Counted from the first letter of the stretch, positions 12,901 to 25,562 are shown. The stretch is DNA of 64,000 bases from Gonatopus flavifemur (GCA_018340375.1 JAFFJZ010000001.1:37564001-37628000); one strand, 5' to 3'. Notes: generated by a model not told the origin, from the sequence alone. A program made the numbers and translations.

Positions 12901-15900
12901 TCTTGAATACGTCTTTCCGTCGTCTTCGCCATTTAGCTGCGTCGTGCTCTTCCTCGTCTATATGTCGTTTACTTTCAAGGAGTGATTAAACTCTCCATCC
13001 ATCCGTCTTATTTAGCCGCTCTTTATTTTCAACGAAAGAGGAAGAGAGATTATTTTGCATAAGATTCTATAGACGGTGTACAAGAAAAATCTTCGTATAA
13101 TAAAACGCATGAGATTTCAATAAAGACGTAAGAAAAAAGGTTTCTATTGAATTAAATGTAGGAGAATATATATGCGCTAAACGGTGAGCAAATGATTCTC
13201 ATTCCAAGGTTTATATCGTTCCAGTAAAATTATACGTAGGTGGAGGGACAGAGCGTGACTTATATACTATATACATTGCGTGATAAAACTGCTTTCTTTT
13301 GTTCCTCGATGATTTCGAATTTATGAACCAGAGGATTCTGAAACTCACAACTTGCAATTGTTCGATCACGGGAATATAATCAAGAGACATCAATCAGGGT
13401 AGATTTTATTGTTTCAAATTCGTCATCAATAAAAAACTAAATATTTTCTCCTCTCTTTACCCAGATGATCATTATTCCATATTCAATATGCATTTCAAAT
13501 CAGCTAGGTCGAATTCTACGATCTGATCAGTATCACTTTATGAAGAAAGAAAAGAGCAGGGGAGAATATCAATGAGGACCACCACCCTCCTTTGACAGGT
13601 CAATATTTTTATAGCATTTCAAGGGACGTGAATTATCAAATTATCATAATGTATTATTCTTTTGATGAATACTTCATAAAATTCTCCTCCCACGGTCTCA
13701 CGTAGTATAAAACGAGAGAAATGGTTCTGTTTGGCACTCTCATATAATCAGAATAAAGGAAAAAAAGTTTCTAGCTCTGAATGATGTATGTTTTCATGTT
13801 TTCTTTAGTACGATTTGAATCGTTTGTCCTCTGGATATATATTTTCGAATAGTTCTCACACCTGCATCGATATTGGTCAATATTTCTTCGAATTGAGCAG
13901 AGGAGGTCGCAAATTACGGTACAATCGTTCAGTCCATGGGAAAAAATGGGTAGTATTAATGGGAAAACAAATTGAGTTGACATTTCACATCTTGTGTACA
14001 ATATATATATTGGTGTACTACCTAAAATAGAAAGCTGAAATAACAGGATAGCGCAGTTACTCCGTTTACCTTTTTCCCCAGTCATATCTTGCAAAAAATA
14101 GTACGTTACGATAGATGGGAAGTGCTAGATGACGTTGAAATCCCGTTGAACGATCGAATGATCATGGCTGGGATTAAGATATCTCCATAACATACAGTTA
14201 TCGCATAGCTGTTACGGCACAATTCTGAAATAGAAGTCATAAAGAGGAGAGTAAATAACGAAATATATGATACAAGAAAGAATAACATAAATATCGTGAT
14301 TGTTGAGGAAGAATGATGAGTTTTTTTCAAGAGTACGAGAGCACAAATCGTTCGACAAAATGACGTGTTCCATGCACCGCGAGAGATGAATTCAAAGTCG
14401 TAAATTAAATATGACGTTACTGTAAATTTCGATACTCTTAATTAGTCTCATTGCCATGGTAACATTCTGATACTATGAGAATGTATATAACATTCCACTG
14501 GAAGATATCTTATTCACTTACACGTGACCAAATATACTGTTTCATGACCCATCCCTGAACCCGTTCCATTGTATATTGGCGTCGGCAAGCGAGGTAAAAT
14601 ATTACCCTTCTCATTGAGGTGCATCTAAATGTTACAACCTTGGGTTGCTGGACTGTCTAACATGTTAAACCACTAGGAACTGGGGTGACCACCTCCGTGC
14701 GTGGATTGATTTACAAGTGTCGATGACGAATGAATATCGAAACGATGATTAAAGACAAATATTATCGATAACAAAAATATTCACTCCATTCATTCTGCGT
14801 GGAAGAATAAAAGAAAGGTTGATTTATTTCATACTTATTCCATCTCCAAGACCTTGGAAAAAATCGTCGAGAATATAGACGCTTTCAATTGATCCACAAT
14901 AAATCTAATGAAAAGTTTCAATCAATCTTTAAAAATGTTTCATTTCTGTCACTAAAAATCTCGAATCAAAGTAATTTCTCATGTGACGCAATTTCATCGA
15001 CAAAGCAATCGAAACACTCTCCGCGCAATTGTCGTCGGCGTATCAAATATGATTCGTTTCTTTAGAGCTGCTGAGGGAGAGAAAATGGAAGTAAAAAAGG
15101 AGACCCGTCACAGATGGAACTTAGAGTGAAGAAATATATTTTCTGAATGTATTTTCTCGTTCTAAAATTCGAATGTATAGGTTGGTTACGTTTAGGGAAA
15201 GTCTGTCGAACTACCACCGAAGTATATACAAAATTCTCATATGTTTCCTATTTTCTCGAACGTAAATGCGAGGACCGTAGAATAATGTGTAGGATTCAAA
15301 AGTTAGGGGAAGAGGAACAGCATTCGAATCCAACTTCATGGGATGACAAATGAACAATATACTTCACAAAGAAATACCAGGAGGGAAAGTAATTTGTTTC
15401 TGGCTTTGACTTTCACTGTCTAAGATGAGGTTTTGTGAATACGTGAATCCGAATTCATTCAATTCGATGGATTTTTGAACATCGATGTGTCGATGGGGAT
15501 GTTTTATTTCATGCGGCACACAATGATTGACGTATGAATTCAATTATTCCATTGGAAACTTCTTCGAATGTAGAATTTTCATATTCACATTCAAGATTCA
15601 TTGCTTTAAGATCTTATAAACTAATTTCACATTTAAATACCAGCTGTTCATTTTATAAAAAAAACTTTTATATAATTCCGCAGTCCTTTATGTTACTATT
15701 AGTATTCAATTCGTCGATACACGTTGAAGAGATGAAGACAATCAGTGAAATTGCAATGCAGTTGTATCGTCAGATGCGCAAGTTGTAATTCAAACATTGA
15801 AGTTTTGATTATTTCATGTAGTCGCTGAAATTCATGAACCTCTGTCAACTACATGTCTGAGACTTGAACGGTGCTTCAACAAACAGCATGTAAACAACAG

Positions 15901-16783
15901 ATATTGTGATTCAAGGGTATTTCAACATTCTCCAACAATGTTCCGTTCCATTCAGAATATTTTTATTTTGAATCAAAATATTCTTTGTTTTTTCAAATTT
16001 AGATTCTATCGCATTCAGAGTTGCGCCTCAGTGATTTTTCACATCTCTGTGACGCATGTATGGAGATGAGAAAAATTTAGAACGTCACGGTATATTGAAA
16101 TTCAATAATAATAATAATAATGGAAAAATGTATGGTATTTTAATATGAAAATGAGGGAATCTCATGTGTATCGTATTATTGTCATTTCGGCAGCATTTCA
16201 TTGGATACAATGCCTGGAACAATCTATGTACCCGTATGGCGTGTATCGTTGTACGAAAATCCAATATACTCCCTGTAATGTGTGTATGTGCTCACATAAT
16301 GTGCATACTAGCGCAATGCCTTTCTCAAACTTATCTGGCCACGCTTTCCAATGATATTGTCAACCAGTAGATTTTATATAGGACCGTATAATTCAATTTT
16401 CCGTGGGGGTGATTTACGCTGAATCATACGATATTCAATGCATAGATCCTCTGTACACGTTCAGTACTCGAGACGTTATTATTATTTTATATTCATCGAT
16501 ATATTACAACCAAATATAACTCCGAAAAATGTCAAGTTTTTTTACAAGAAATTTGAACGATACGTATTTTCAGAAATAATAATGGCAGAATTCTATCGTT
16601 CAGAGATTGTGAAATCAGCTTTGATCATTTGATTGGAAATCAACGATTTTTATTTCCAAAAAACTCAAGTCGAATAATGATGAAAGGTGACGAATTTTCA
16701 GATCCGAATAAACAAATTCCGCTCGATATTTCTTCAATGGAGACGATTTGAATTGGAATTCAAAGATGCTACGCTTTTGTTAA
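9931..16783. other. Long sparse region with one microsatellite
   Basis: Almost 7 kb with no supported gene or transposon. A pyrimidine-rich, somewhat GC-richer patch lies at about 12780-13020 but has no usable ORF. An (AAT)n microsatellite of about six units lies at 16104-16121. The longest open frame, 13771-14094 minus (107 codons), has no recognisable domain and AT-biased codons. Confidence 0.45.
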
Positions 16784-16992
16784 CCCTTTGATGGTCGGTG
16801 GGGTGTAAATTGCACCTCACGGTATTTTGGCTGTAAGTATTGATCGGATGAGATTTTTCTCACTATGCTGAAGTATTATAAATGTTGATACAAAGAATTT
16901 TACCTCTTCTCATGAAACCTCCACCTGCTTTTCATAAAAAACAAACTGACGTAATAAATTATGCAAAACCTTCATATTTTTGAAAGAAAGGG
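16784..16992. mobile_element. piggyBac-like MITE, 209 bp, TTAA TSD
   Basis: The element begins CCCTTTGATGG and ends AAGAAAGGG. It is flanked by TTAA on both sides (16780-16783 and 16993-16996). Known biology: TTAA duplication with CCCT...AGGG ends is the piggyBac signature. A diverged, inverted relative lies at about 22440-22680 and shares the block GTGAGGTG-TAATTTACAC and the block around GAGAAAAATCTCAT. It has no coding capacity. Confidence 0.85.
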
Positions 16993-17031
16993 TTAAAAAA
17001 GGAGTGAGAACTCCACTTGAACGGAAATATA

Positions 17032-17112
17032 GGTTCTCATCTAGCTGCCTACAGAGTGATTTTTCACTCTATTGGAGTGAAAGTGCACTCTTAAGACAGC
17101 CAGAAGGGAACC
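17032..17112. mobile_element. Short TA-flanked inverted-repeat element
   Basis: The left end GGTTCTCATCTAGCTG pairs with the right end CAGCCAGAAGGGAACC, flanked by TA (17030-17031 and 17113-17114). The interior repeats GAGTG/CACTC motifs. At 81 bp it can fold into a hairpin. Confidence 0.6.
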
Positions 17113-17114
17113 TA

Positions 17115-18062
17115 CATCCAGAAAAATAGTTTACTTGAATATGACCCTATTAGTAGGGCTTCACACGAGACTCGCGTCAAAGAAAGATGATTTTATGAAT
17201 AATTATTCCAATTTCTTGTAATATCAGGATGATCAAGATAATTTGAGAGTATTAATGGACTCGACGGAATGGGGTGCAAACTGGATGATTCAAATAAAAT
17301 CAGCAGAGATATATGGGCAATTCCACGAAAAGTTTCACATTTTGTACAAAAAAATTTAAAAAAGAATGATCAGGCACACCTCTCAAACTTTTTTCCCACA
17401 CAGAGAAAAGTTTATATTGAAGATTACTATATTTTTATGATACTCGTGGGACATACTTTATTATGAGGCTCAGAACTATATTTATTACAAATTATAACAT
17501 ATTTATCTTCATCCTCACGAGAGAGTGTGGTGAATGCTCGTATACTTGTGGTTCAGAACGACATAATCAAGTATATCCCAAAAGTACAATATAAATATGG
17601 TAATATGTAATATGAAATTTTTACTGTGCACATTATATACATCTATTGAAGTTGATTTTTCAATGTGGTGCTCAACCCCCAGCTTGTGCATGGTCTTGAC
17701 AAATTATTTCAGTTATCGAATTGATTTGTTGGACATTTAATCATTAAAGAACGGCGAACCATACAAACTTGTTCTCCATTCGCACATGTTCAGGATAGTT
17801 TTAACTTATGTATGAATGATTTTGACCCATGAGAAAAATATTTAACGCGTATGTTTCGGGAAATAATGATGATTTATTCTGTAACAATCTTAATTTCAAT
17901 ATTAAAATAATAGTCAACTCATTATCGATTATCTCTCACACGACTCATTAATTATTTCCTCAATTCTAGAATATATAAATAACAGAAGGATGAAAAATTC
18001 TCATAATGTGATAATACTAATGTGATTATCAGAAAATTTTACCATAAACTATGGGAAAAAAT
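17115..18062. other. Unassigned sequence
   Basis: No gene or repeat was recognised. The ORF at 17269-17466 has no recognisable domain. Confidence 0.4.
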
Positions 18063-18168
18063 TCCACTCAGCACAAATATCGCAGTAATATTGCTGCAAT
18101 ATTACTGCAATATTCCAATATTGCTGTAATATTACTGTGATATTACTGCGATATTTGTGCTGGGTGGG
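18063..18168. mobile_element. AGCAC-ended hairpin MITE with GCAATATTACTG motif, copy 1
   Basis: The left end TCCACTCAGCACAAATATCG pairs with the reverse complement of the right end, CCCACCCAGCACAAATATCG. Nearly the whole 106 bp is a hairpin built from repeats of GCAATATTACTG. The flanks (AT, TA) do not match. A shorter relative occurs at 63071-63123. The end belongs to the CCCANACAGCACAA terminal type shared by several other families here. Confidence 0.75.
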
Positions 18169-19118
18169 TAACGAAAGTAATTACAACATTATCTTTAATA
18201 CAGATATAAATTGGGTCACGAAACTATGAATGTCTACAGGAACGCGCATACTATAATAAACTTCAACATTCTATAGTGATGTGTCGCATTGTTCGTGAAC
18301 GCAACTATCACTATGAGATAGATCCTTCCTTTTGATGATGAGCTTCCATCAAAGTTCTCATCAAGCGTTCACCAACTGTCAGCGTACGATGATTGAAAGC
18401 ACTGCTGCAGAAAAATTCGCGATAAATCAAATACGAATCAGCAGCTGTTGTCAACTGCACCTATCCTATGGCAAAATAAAAAACACGTGAAATTAGTGAG
18501 TTCATGAGAACGAAGACAGTTCTTCCATCAAAAATGGTCACTCTCCGAAAATGAACTGATAACGAGTTGTTTCTTCTCAATATTGAATGAAAAAAATGTT
18601 TTCTTCATTCAAATAACATTGCTTCGAACTGAAACCATATTAAATTCGACTTGTTTGGTTATTTTATCGTTCGTCTTATCTGAATCATTGTCTTGAGTGC
18701 TGGAAACTGGGGAAAAGGAGATGGTCCGTGGGAGATCATCATCCATCCGTGACGGATCCGTAATATCTTTATATAACGGTGTGTGTCATTCCGCGGAATT
18801 TATATAGGTATCTGTGATCGTTTATGACAAAAAGGAACAGAGGGAGTAATTCATATCGTGATATTCTTAGTAAGGTGGAGTCTGTGATTATCTCACGAGT
18901 AACCTGTTTTGTATTCATAAATTTTTAATGGAAGTGTACTTCTTGGCATATTGATAAAATTATAATTCCCGAAGTGTAAAAGATATTATAAATGAGTTGA
19001 GAATTGAATCTAGTAATTTGAAGAAACCATAATAAAACCAGTGAAATGTAAATCCTACGTAAAAATTCTCTTCGATAATAAGATAGTCGTCAAAAGTTGG
19101 ATAAGCGTTGGATCAAAA
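18169..19118. other. Unassigned sequence
   Basis: No gene, RNA or transposon end could be supported here. Confidence 0.4.
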
Positions 19119-19225
19119 TTCGACAAAAAGTTCGATTGAATGTGGTTGCATCTTCATTAAAAACTTGAATGAGATTCGATCTTTTCCTTTGTGTCGTCAT
19201 TTGCTTTTGGTGCTCACTTTCAGTT
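19119..19225 (+). mobile_element. Fragment of the CACTGTAAAAAGT family
   Basis: This segment matches, in order, the left and central parts of the complete 183-bp element at 33975-34157. Shared blocks include AAAAAGTTCGATTGAATGTG, TGTGTCGTCATTTGC and GGTGCTCACTTTCA. The 3' part is missing or replaced by the fold-back that starts at 19226. Confidence 0.6.
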
Positions 19226-19445
19226 CACTGTGAAAGGTTTCTTTGTGGATTTACAAAAATACTGGAAAGTTTTTTACACAAACATTTTCTTCAGTAAATT
19301 CCTCAACAAAATTTGGAGAGAATCAAACATTTTGTTAGTTGATCAGAACTGTAGATTCTCTTTAAATTTTGTTGAGGAATCCACCAGAGAAAATGTTTGC
19401 GTTCCAAGTTTTTTTTATAAATCCACAGAAAAATTTGTTATAGTG
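19226..19445. mobile_element. Fold-back element, 220 bp, CACTGTGAAAGG end
   Basis: The two halves are inverted copies of each other over about 90 bp. Paired segments include TTTGTGGATTTAC with its partner near 19425, and CTCAACAAAATTTGGAGAGA with its partner near 19355-19375. The ends read CACTGTGAAAG and TATAGTG, with TT on each side (19224-19225, 19446-19447). The 100-codon frame across it (19191-19493) is a consequence of the palindrome, not a gene. Confidence 0.75.
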
Positions 19446-19679
19446 TTGGAAGAGAGCTATGTCGAATTGAAGAATTCTCAAAATTATACATAATTAATAT
19501 ATAACTATATATAAACTATATCGAATTATATATAAATTATATATAATTCCTATGATTCTTCCATTTGGGGAGTGGTTTTGATGTACTGAGTTTGTTTCAC
19601 CAGTGCATAAAACTTTCGATGCAAAGTTGATCTGATGATAGAGGGTACTGTATAATCGAATAATAATCATAGTTTTTAA

Positions 19680-19748
19680 CCCTCTAACGCCTCTGGGTCT
19701 CCTAATAGCTGAAATGGAGATGTTTCAAGACTCGGAGGCGTGAGAGGG
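19680..19748. mobile_element. Miniature piggyBac-like element, 69 bp
   Basis: The ends are CCCTCTAACGCCTC and GAGGCGTGAGAGGG. The flanks are TTAA on the left (19676-19679) and TTGA on the right (19749-19752), consistent with a TTAA duplication with one substitution. It is unusually short for the family, essentially two TIRs with a spacer of about 40 bp. Confidence 0.7.
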
Positions 19749-19752
19749 TTGA

Positions 19753-21359
19753 GTGAGCAGGATATAAAATTTTAATTGGAAATTCATACTCTCTGCATTA
19801 CATTGTTTCGCTTCACGAGTATGCATATTTTGCAGATGATCAATTTGAATGCAGGAAAAACCCATCTAAGAAGCAAATATAATTCTCATTCGGGCTTTCT
19901 ACAAATTCCCTGTGCTGGATTGCATTTTGCATTTTGAGTGCAATAATTTATTGACAATATGAATTACAAGATTTCGATTTTTGACGGATTTCGAAGCTTT
20001 TAATTTTCAATAATTGTCCGTTGAAAAATATCTTATTAAAGATGATTGGAGATATTCATGGTTCCTTTTTTAAGGTGATTCAGCATTCCAAGTCGCATAA
20101 ATAAATAACAACAGATTGATCTGCAAACCTATTATCTTGAACAATGAGAGGAGTTTATGCTCTGCATTCCTAATAACTGAATATGATAAAATCACATCCT
20201 CTCGTTAAGTTCTCAATCACTTACGAACTAGAATTTCTTACCATACAGAGATAAAGAACAACATATTTTTTGCTATGGAACATCATTCGATAAAAACTAA
20301 GTCTTAATTATTGTTTAATCACGAGGCAAATCCCCGGGTAGAAATTGCATCAAGTTTTTACCTAGAAACTGCCAAGCTTTCGATTCATCATTGAGTTGCT
20401 GGTTGAGTGTACTAGCTGGTAACCGTATCCCTGTAGAACCCATGTTATAGGTTGTTCAACTAGACAAGATGATAAAACATATGAATAATATATGAATCGA
20501 GTTATTCCTCGTTTCCTGAAATAGGCCAAGGGATTGAAAACAAGGCAAGGAAATTGAAATGATACTTGCGACTCGATAGGTACAATTGAATTCACAAGCT
20601 TTCTAAATACTGGGATTTCTCAAATAAATGTTTTTGTTTCTGTCATCGGAGCAGGACCAAAAAATTTCAAAAGAATTTCCTTTCAGCATATGCAGACATA
20701 TGTATATGAAACCATGATATTTATATTGTTCCACGAATAGAACAAAATGGAAAAAAACAAAACGGACGAATCGAACTCAAAGACAATATTCCGTTATAAA
20801 TTGCAGGTGTGATATAAAAAAAAAAAAACAATACAGAAAAAATGAATGGCACGAAAATCACACTGACGAAGAAATTTTTATGTGAATTGAAAACGTTTTC
20901 AGAAGGTAGAGAAATGAATAAATTGATTGTGAACAACAGAAAAATCAATGCCAAAATTCCGACCAGCAAAGTTAAATGTCATATAGCACATAAAAGACAA
21001 AGTCAATTCGATTTGAAAAATATCTCAATTCATATATTGCAGATTTTTACTCTCTTGCTTCTGACTATAATTCTGATATGAAGTCATATTTTTTAATGCA
21101 AAAAATGTGTTTTCACTCTGTTTCATATTTGCGTGAAAGAGGATTTTATTCCTGAATGAAAAACAGTTTCAAAAATTTATTGCATTTTCAAAATTGCTCG
21201 ATGGATGAAATCGTGCCTGCGTAAATCTCGATTCATGTGAAAATCTTGAAATAATTTCATCTCAATGAACTGATGGGATTTCGTAGATTTTTCAAGCAGA
21301 GATCTGAACAGGTTCTGATGAAATCTGGAAAATGCACGGAGAAAAAATAGACTACTTTC
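19753..21359. other. Unassigned AT-rich sequence
   Basis: It includes a poly-A run near 20817-20829 and only short ORFs. No gene or transposon end could be supported. Confidence 0.4.
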
Positions 21360-21885
21360 TCTCATTTTGCTGGTCAAACCAGAAACAGTAAGGTTTGTAA
21401 AATGGATTTTCACATAAAAATACGGGAAATTACGAATGAATAACTGAATTTTACTATACACTGACAGAAAAACGACCTGGTTGAAACATTCGTGGTCGCA
21501 ATACTTGAAATCTGGTTCGATTCACCAGAAAATGTCATTGTGATGTCCAGAAAAAGTGGTCGAAGCCAAAATTAACTACATATTCTGGTTATCACACCAA
21601 GCAAAGAATCTGCTTTTTCTAACCTGAAAAATGTAGTTAATTTTTGCTTCAACCACTCTTTCTGGACAGCACAATCACATTTTCTGGTAAATCGGACCAG
21701 ATTTCAAGTTATTGTGACCACGAATGTTTCAACCAGGTCGTTTTTCTGTCAGTGTACGCTTTATAAAATTCAACGTTAAAAATTTAAATCCTACCTATTA
21801 CTTTTTCTATAATATTCGTGATATGTCGTATTTTTATGTAAGAATTCATTTTGCAAACCCTCCGACTTCTAGTTTACTAAGAAAA
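21360..21885. repeat. Outer inverted repeat interrupted by a TA element
   Basis: The segment 21385-21455 and the reverse complement of about 21760-21870 share blocks such as ACATAAAAATACG, a GGTTTGYAAAATG block and TGAATTTTAYT. They therefore form a larger, older inverted repeat around the fold-back at 21459-21754. Divergence between these arms is clearly greater than between the inner arms, which suggests the inner element inserted later. Confidence 0.6.
21459..21754. mobile_element. Long-TIR element, 296 bp, CACTGACAG ends, TA TSD
   Basis: The ends CACTGACAGAAAAACGACCT and its inverted complement open arms of roughly 130-140 bp that match with few differences. The flanks are TA (21457-21458, 21755-21756). 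Almost the entire element can fold into one hairpin. It has no coding capacity and sits at the centre of an older inverted repeat. Confidence 0.9.
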
Positions 21886-21997
21886 ATAACAAAAATTCAT
21901 ACGTTCGAATTTTAAATCGTTTATTGAAACGAATTGGTGATCAAATAACGAGTTACTCAGTTGTTAAAGACTGAGAATCTTTCAATACATTCTTTAA

Positions 21998-22106
21998 CCC
22001 TAACAGCACAATGTGTCTCTGGGACGTTTTCTGAACGTTCTGAAAACCTCTCCTACGTTCTATAAACCTTCCATAAACGTTCCAGTGGCACGTTGTGCTG
22101 TCTGGG
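21998..22106. mobile_element. AGCAC-ended MITE with GAACGTTC motif, 109 bp, AA TSD
   Basis: The left end is CCCTAACAGCACAA. The reverse complement of the right end is CCCAGACAGCACAA. The flanking dinucleotides are AA (21996-21997 and 22107-22108). The interior is made of variants of CGTTCTRWAAACCT and GAACGTTC. It is a compact example of the CCC...GGG group with a motif-amplified interior. Confidence 0.82.
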
Positions 22107-22439
22107 AAACGATGTTCCCAGTTCCAAGGAGTCAATTCGAGGAGATAAATGACGATAATTCATCAGATTTTGTGAGTTTGGATTCTCGTTTCGTTTTTTG
22201 AAACGATTCAAACTTCAACAACATAAATTTCTTATAATTTCGAGCGGCATTTTTCTCCGTGTGCCACAAATTATTCTCAGTCAAGATATCCGTTGGATAA
22301 CTACAGGACGTTTTTGTATTGAATGGATATCGATTGCGATTCAATTTCATTGAACAACTGATGCATTCTATTCAAGTGATGTGAAATATTGATCCTAGAA
22401 GGACTAAACCACTCTGGAGGCCGAAAAAACAGGTAACTT

Positions 22440-22680
22440 GGAGAATTCTTTGCAAAGTAATATTATTTGATAATTTATGAGTATGAAGATTTTTACAAGT
22501 GAAAATTCTATGAAAAGATGTGGAAGTCTATGAGAAAATATGCATGAACATTCATAATACTTCAGATTAGTGAGAAAAATCTCATACGATCAGTATTTAC
22601 AGCCACAATACCGTGAGGTGTAATTTACACTTCAAGTGACCGATTTCGTTTCAGATTTTGACGCGACAGTCCAAAGGTTG
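22440..22680 (-). mobile_element. Diverged relative of the 16784 piggyBac-like MITE
   Basis: On the minus strand this segment aligns with 16784-16992 through shared blocks TGTAAATTACACCTCACGG, TGGCTGTAAATA and GAGATTTTTCTCACTA. The CCCTTTG-type end is degraded to CCTTTGG and the opposite end cannot be placed. No TTAA pair is intact. It is an old, decayed copy. Confidence 0.65.
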
Positions 22681-22689
22681 AATGTCTGA

Positions 22690-23608
22690 AACATTATATC
22701 TCCATGGAAGATTTGGAATCATCGAATAACACGAACAACCACAGGGAAAAGAACATTTCGCAGCCAGCTTATACATCATCCTTTGTGACTAAAAGGGTTA
22801 AAACGCTAACCCTATTGATGAAGAAAGAGTTTTTGTGCCTCCGCTTCAAGAGCGCGTTTGTGCAGTATAATGTACAGGTTTTTAATCACCTTGTACATAG
22901 AATCACCAGAGATCCACACGTTATATTCTTTGACGCGATGTAAAGAATTACATTGGTTTTTTACGGGTGAAATATTTGATGGAATATTTTCGTTCCGCAT
23001 ACATTCTTCTTTATGAATTATATTGAATTCCTCTTTCATGTTCCCATATCGTAGAATCTCTCTTCTTCCTGATGTTCTTTTCGTCATACGAAAATTATCC
23101 GATGGTATTACACAGTTTTTTTGTTTCACTTTGATCATCAAAGCCACATCATTCTGATGAGATTCTCAACGTGTGCACGTTCAAAACGCACCACGTGTTT
23201 ACCGTGGAAACAATAGACGCACAAAGAAAACAAATCGCCGTATTTTCCAACGGAATGTATCAGATTTTCATGGTGAAATATTTGAAAATTCATTATGATT
23301 TTGATATAATTATAAGTTGATAATCTACGTTCTGTGCACGAAATAAGGAAATAACGTCATTATCGATCAACTGATTTCTACTGTTATTACACAACTTACC
23401 ACAGCTAACCGATAATATTTGACCTTATACACACAAAATCGAGACGAAGCAATCAATTGATATCACGATGGCCTAATTGAGACTAATTGAGACATGGTCC
23501 GATAGTTATTCACGTTCACAGTAGTTGATCGTTATCACGAATTAAACAAAATTACAGAAAATATGAGCCACGAATTATGAACAAAATTTCAAATTCTCTT
23601 TAATGTAT
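22690..23608. other. Unassigned sequence
   Basis: No convincing gene. The 111-codon minus frame at 22812-23147 has no recognisable domain. A short GGGTTA...TAACCC inverted pair lies at 22797-22812. Confidence 0.4.
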
Positions 23609-23977
23609 CATGGAGGAAACAAATTTGCTGACGCAGCAAATCGAGGTATTATATATAGAATAGCAAAATTTTTTGCTGACCTAGCTAAAAATTGGCTATA
23701 GCAGCAATCGTGTTAGCTACGACAGCAATTTTTTAGCTGTGGCAGCAAAAAGTGTTTGCTCCGCCAGCAAATTTTCAGTATTATATACAGAATAGCAAAA
23801 AATTTTGCTGGGATAGCAAACATTTTTTGCTGCCACAGCTAAAAATTCGCTGTCGCAGCTAACAAGATTGCTGGAACAGCAAATAGTTTGCTGTCACAGC
23901 AAAAAATTTGCTGCTCTGGCAAAAGGAACCCAGCAAAAGTAGATTTCCCTGCCACAGCGAATTCCTTTTTCTCTGTG
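23609..23977. mobile_element. GCTG/CAGC-rich element, copy 1 (uninterrupted)
   Basis: About 370 bp in which AGCAAA, TTTGCTG and GCTRNNNCAGC recur every 15-25 bp in both orientations. The ends resemble CATGGAGGAAACAAATTTGC and TTCCTTTTTCTCTGTG, matching in type the CACGGAGAGAAAAG ends of the copy at 35924-36702, which lies in the opposite orientation. It carries no insertion where the other copy does, so it serves as the empty-site reference. The ORF on its minus strand is a repeat artefact. Confidence 0.8.
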
Positions 23978-25300
23978 TAATCATTCACTTTTCTTATCGA
24001 TATTGAAAGTGATATCATACTTAGAATTATTCTTGAAATTATCAAAATGCTTGTTAGGATCTGTTGGCATATTTTTGCCATTGGTGTAACTTTATTGAAG
24101 TTATTTGTACGTAGTTGAGCAACATTTTGAGAACATTTCGAATCCTTTCCGTTAAAAAATATTCATAAATGAGCCGGCGACAACGAATTGACAGAAGTCA
24201 TTCCAAAAAAATAGGTTTCGCGGTATCCATCATAACTCGTCTCAAAATCATCTGAAACACAAATAGTTGGGAACAATACTCAATTCAGAAGTGAATCTAG
24301 GTCCCAACGTAGTCCTTTTATTTAAAAAATTGTTTTTCGATTTTTACCGGTTGGTTGAAGTGAAAATCACGATATTTACCCTCAAAATGGTGTCATTTTG
24401 TAGCTGTAGAATCGATCTCAAGCGAAAAAAGGGAGAAAGAAGAACGTTGAGACCTAGTGAAATATGTATTGTGAAACTATGTTCAACATGATTCAGATCG
24501 GTGCAGAAGTTTTTGAAATATCGTGGACACCGCCTTCAAAAAAGTCGTTTTGAGAAAAACGCGTTCAAAGTTTCAAACTATTTTAATCTTTTTTGTCGGA
24601 GCACTATAAGTCTTCATATCCTCTTCATCCTTCGCAGAATCCGGTCTTTTGCTTGATCTGCATAGCCTAACGGAATGTTCCTTTCGATCCTCTCTCGAAA
24701 CTTTTTTTCTAATTTTTTTTCGAAAATATACCTCCAAAACTATAAGTACTGTTCTCGCTCGGTTCAATAGAGGCGAAGTGCACAGCTCATTATTTTAATG
24801 AGTTTTACTCTGATCGACCTGAGGTTTTGGGAAAATATTTTCAAAGAGTTGCACTTTCTTACGAAAAATTTTCAGAAAAACAAATCCCATACTCCTCCCT
24901 TTATCTCAAGGAATATGCTATCGAGAGAAGACAAATAAACTATTCATTTGGCGAGAAGAAATTTTCTTTCCAGTGTATGATTTTTGAAAGCATGATGAAT
25001 TGCATGATTTTACCAACGGTTTTGGAAACAGTGAATCACACGCAATCCGAAATTCACAAAATCGAACAGAATTCCAGAAACAAAATAGTGTAATGATGAA
25101 TTTTCATTAGGAAAATATCTTGTACAACAAGTTTTGTACGCCATTCAATTTTCAAAAACTCATAGCAAATCTTCATTTCGTTGGATTACATTATGATATA
25201 TGCTTGAAAATCTACCCAAGGGCGATAACATGATCTTATGTTCTTCAGTTTGAAACGAGTATAACGATTAATAATGCATTTAGAAAAGCACATGAGCGAA
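23978..25300. other. Mostly unassigned; truncated element at 24890-24975
   Basis: No gene was recognised. The segment 24890-24975 matches the right half of the element at 43044-43285 (shared GGAATATGCTA and TTCATTTGGYG blocks) and ends CTTTCCAGTG followed by TA. Its left half is missing or unrecognisable. Confidence 0.45.
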
Positions 25301-25307
25301 TAAGCGT

Positions 25308-25562
25308 GTGCATATCTTGTCAATTTCATTATTAAATCTGCCATTGCTGGTCCTCTTTGTTGTGTCTGTCATCTCGTGTCGCATTTCGTTGCGTTGCGGT
25401 GAGATACAATTTCCAACGTTATGCCAGATTGAACGTGAGCTAATTGCACGGGTGCCTGGCGATGCATCGAACAAGTGTGGTCAATCTTGTGAACGAGCAA
25501 GCTACTATACAGAAATCATGAATATCATACTGGGTGAATCCCCAACCGTCGGACGTTGCTGA
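25308..25562 (+). other. Cysteine-rich open frame with signal-like start, no ATG
   Basis: An 84-codon frame opens with GTG, not ATG. It reads HILSISLLNLPLLVLFVVSV, a strongly hydrophobic stretch, then a hydrophilic part with cysteines at residues 24, 30, 39, 57, 61 and 84, the last just before the stop. That resembles a secreted small cysteine-rich protein. An in-frame TGA lies five codons upstream and no good splice acceptor precedes it. It is therefore a decayed gene, an exon with a cryptic acceptor, or chance. The opposite strand carries an ATG frame (25440-25652) that also has non-AT third positions, so the GC-richer patch could be read either way. Family not recognised. Confidence 0.3.

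Noticed and set aside
19191..19493. 100-codon plus ORF
   Set aside because: It spans a transposon fragment and a 220-bp fold-back element; the frame is incidental.
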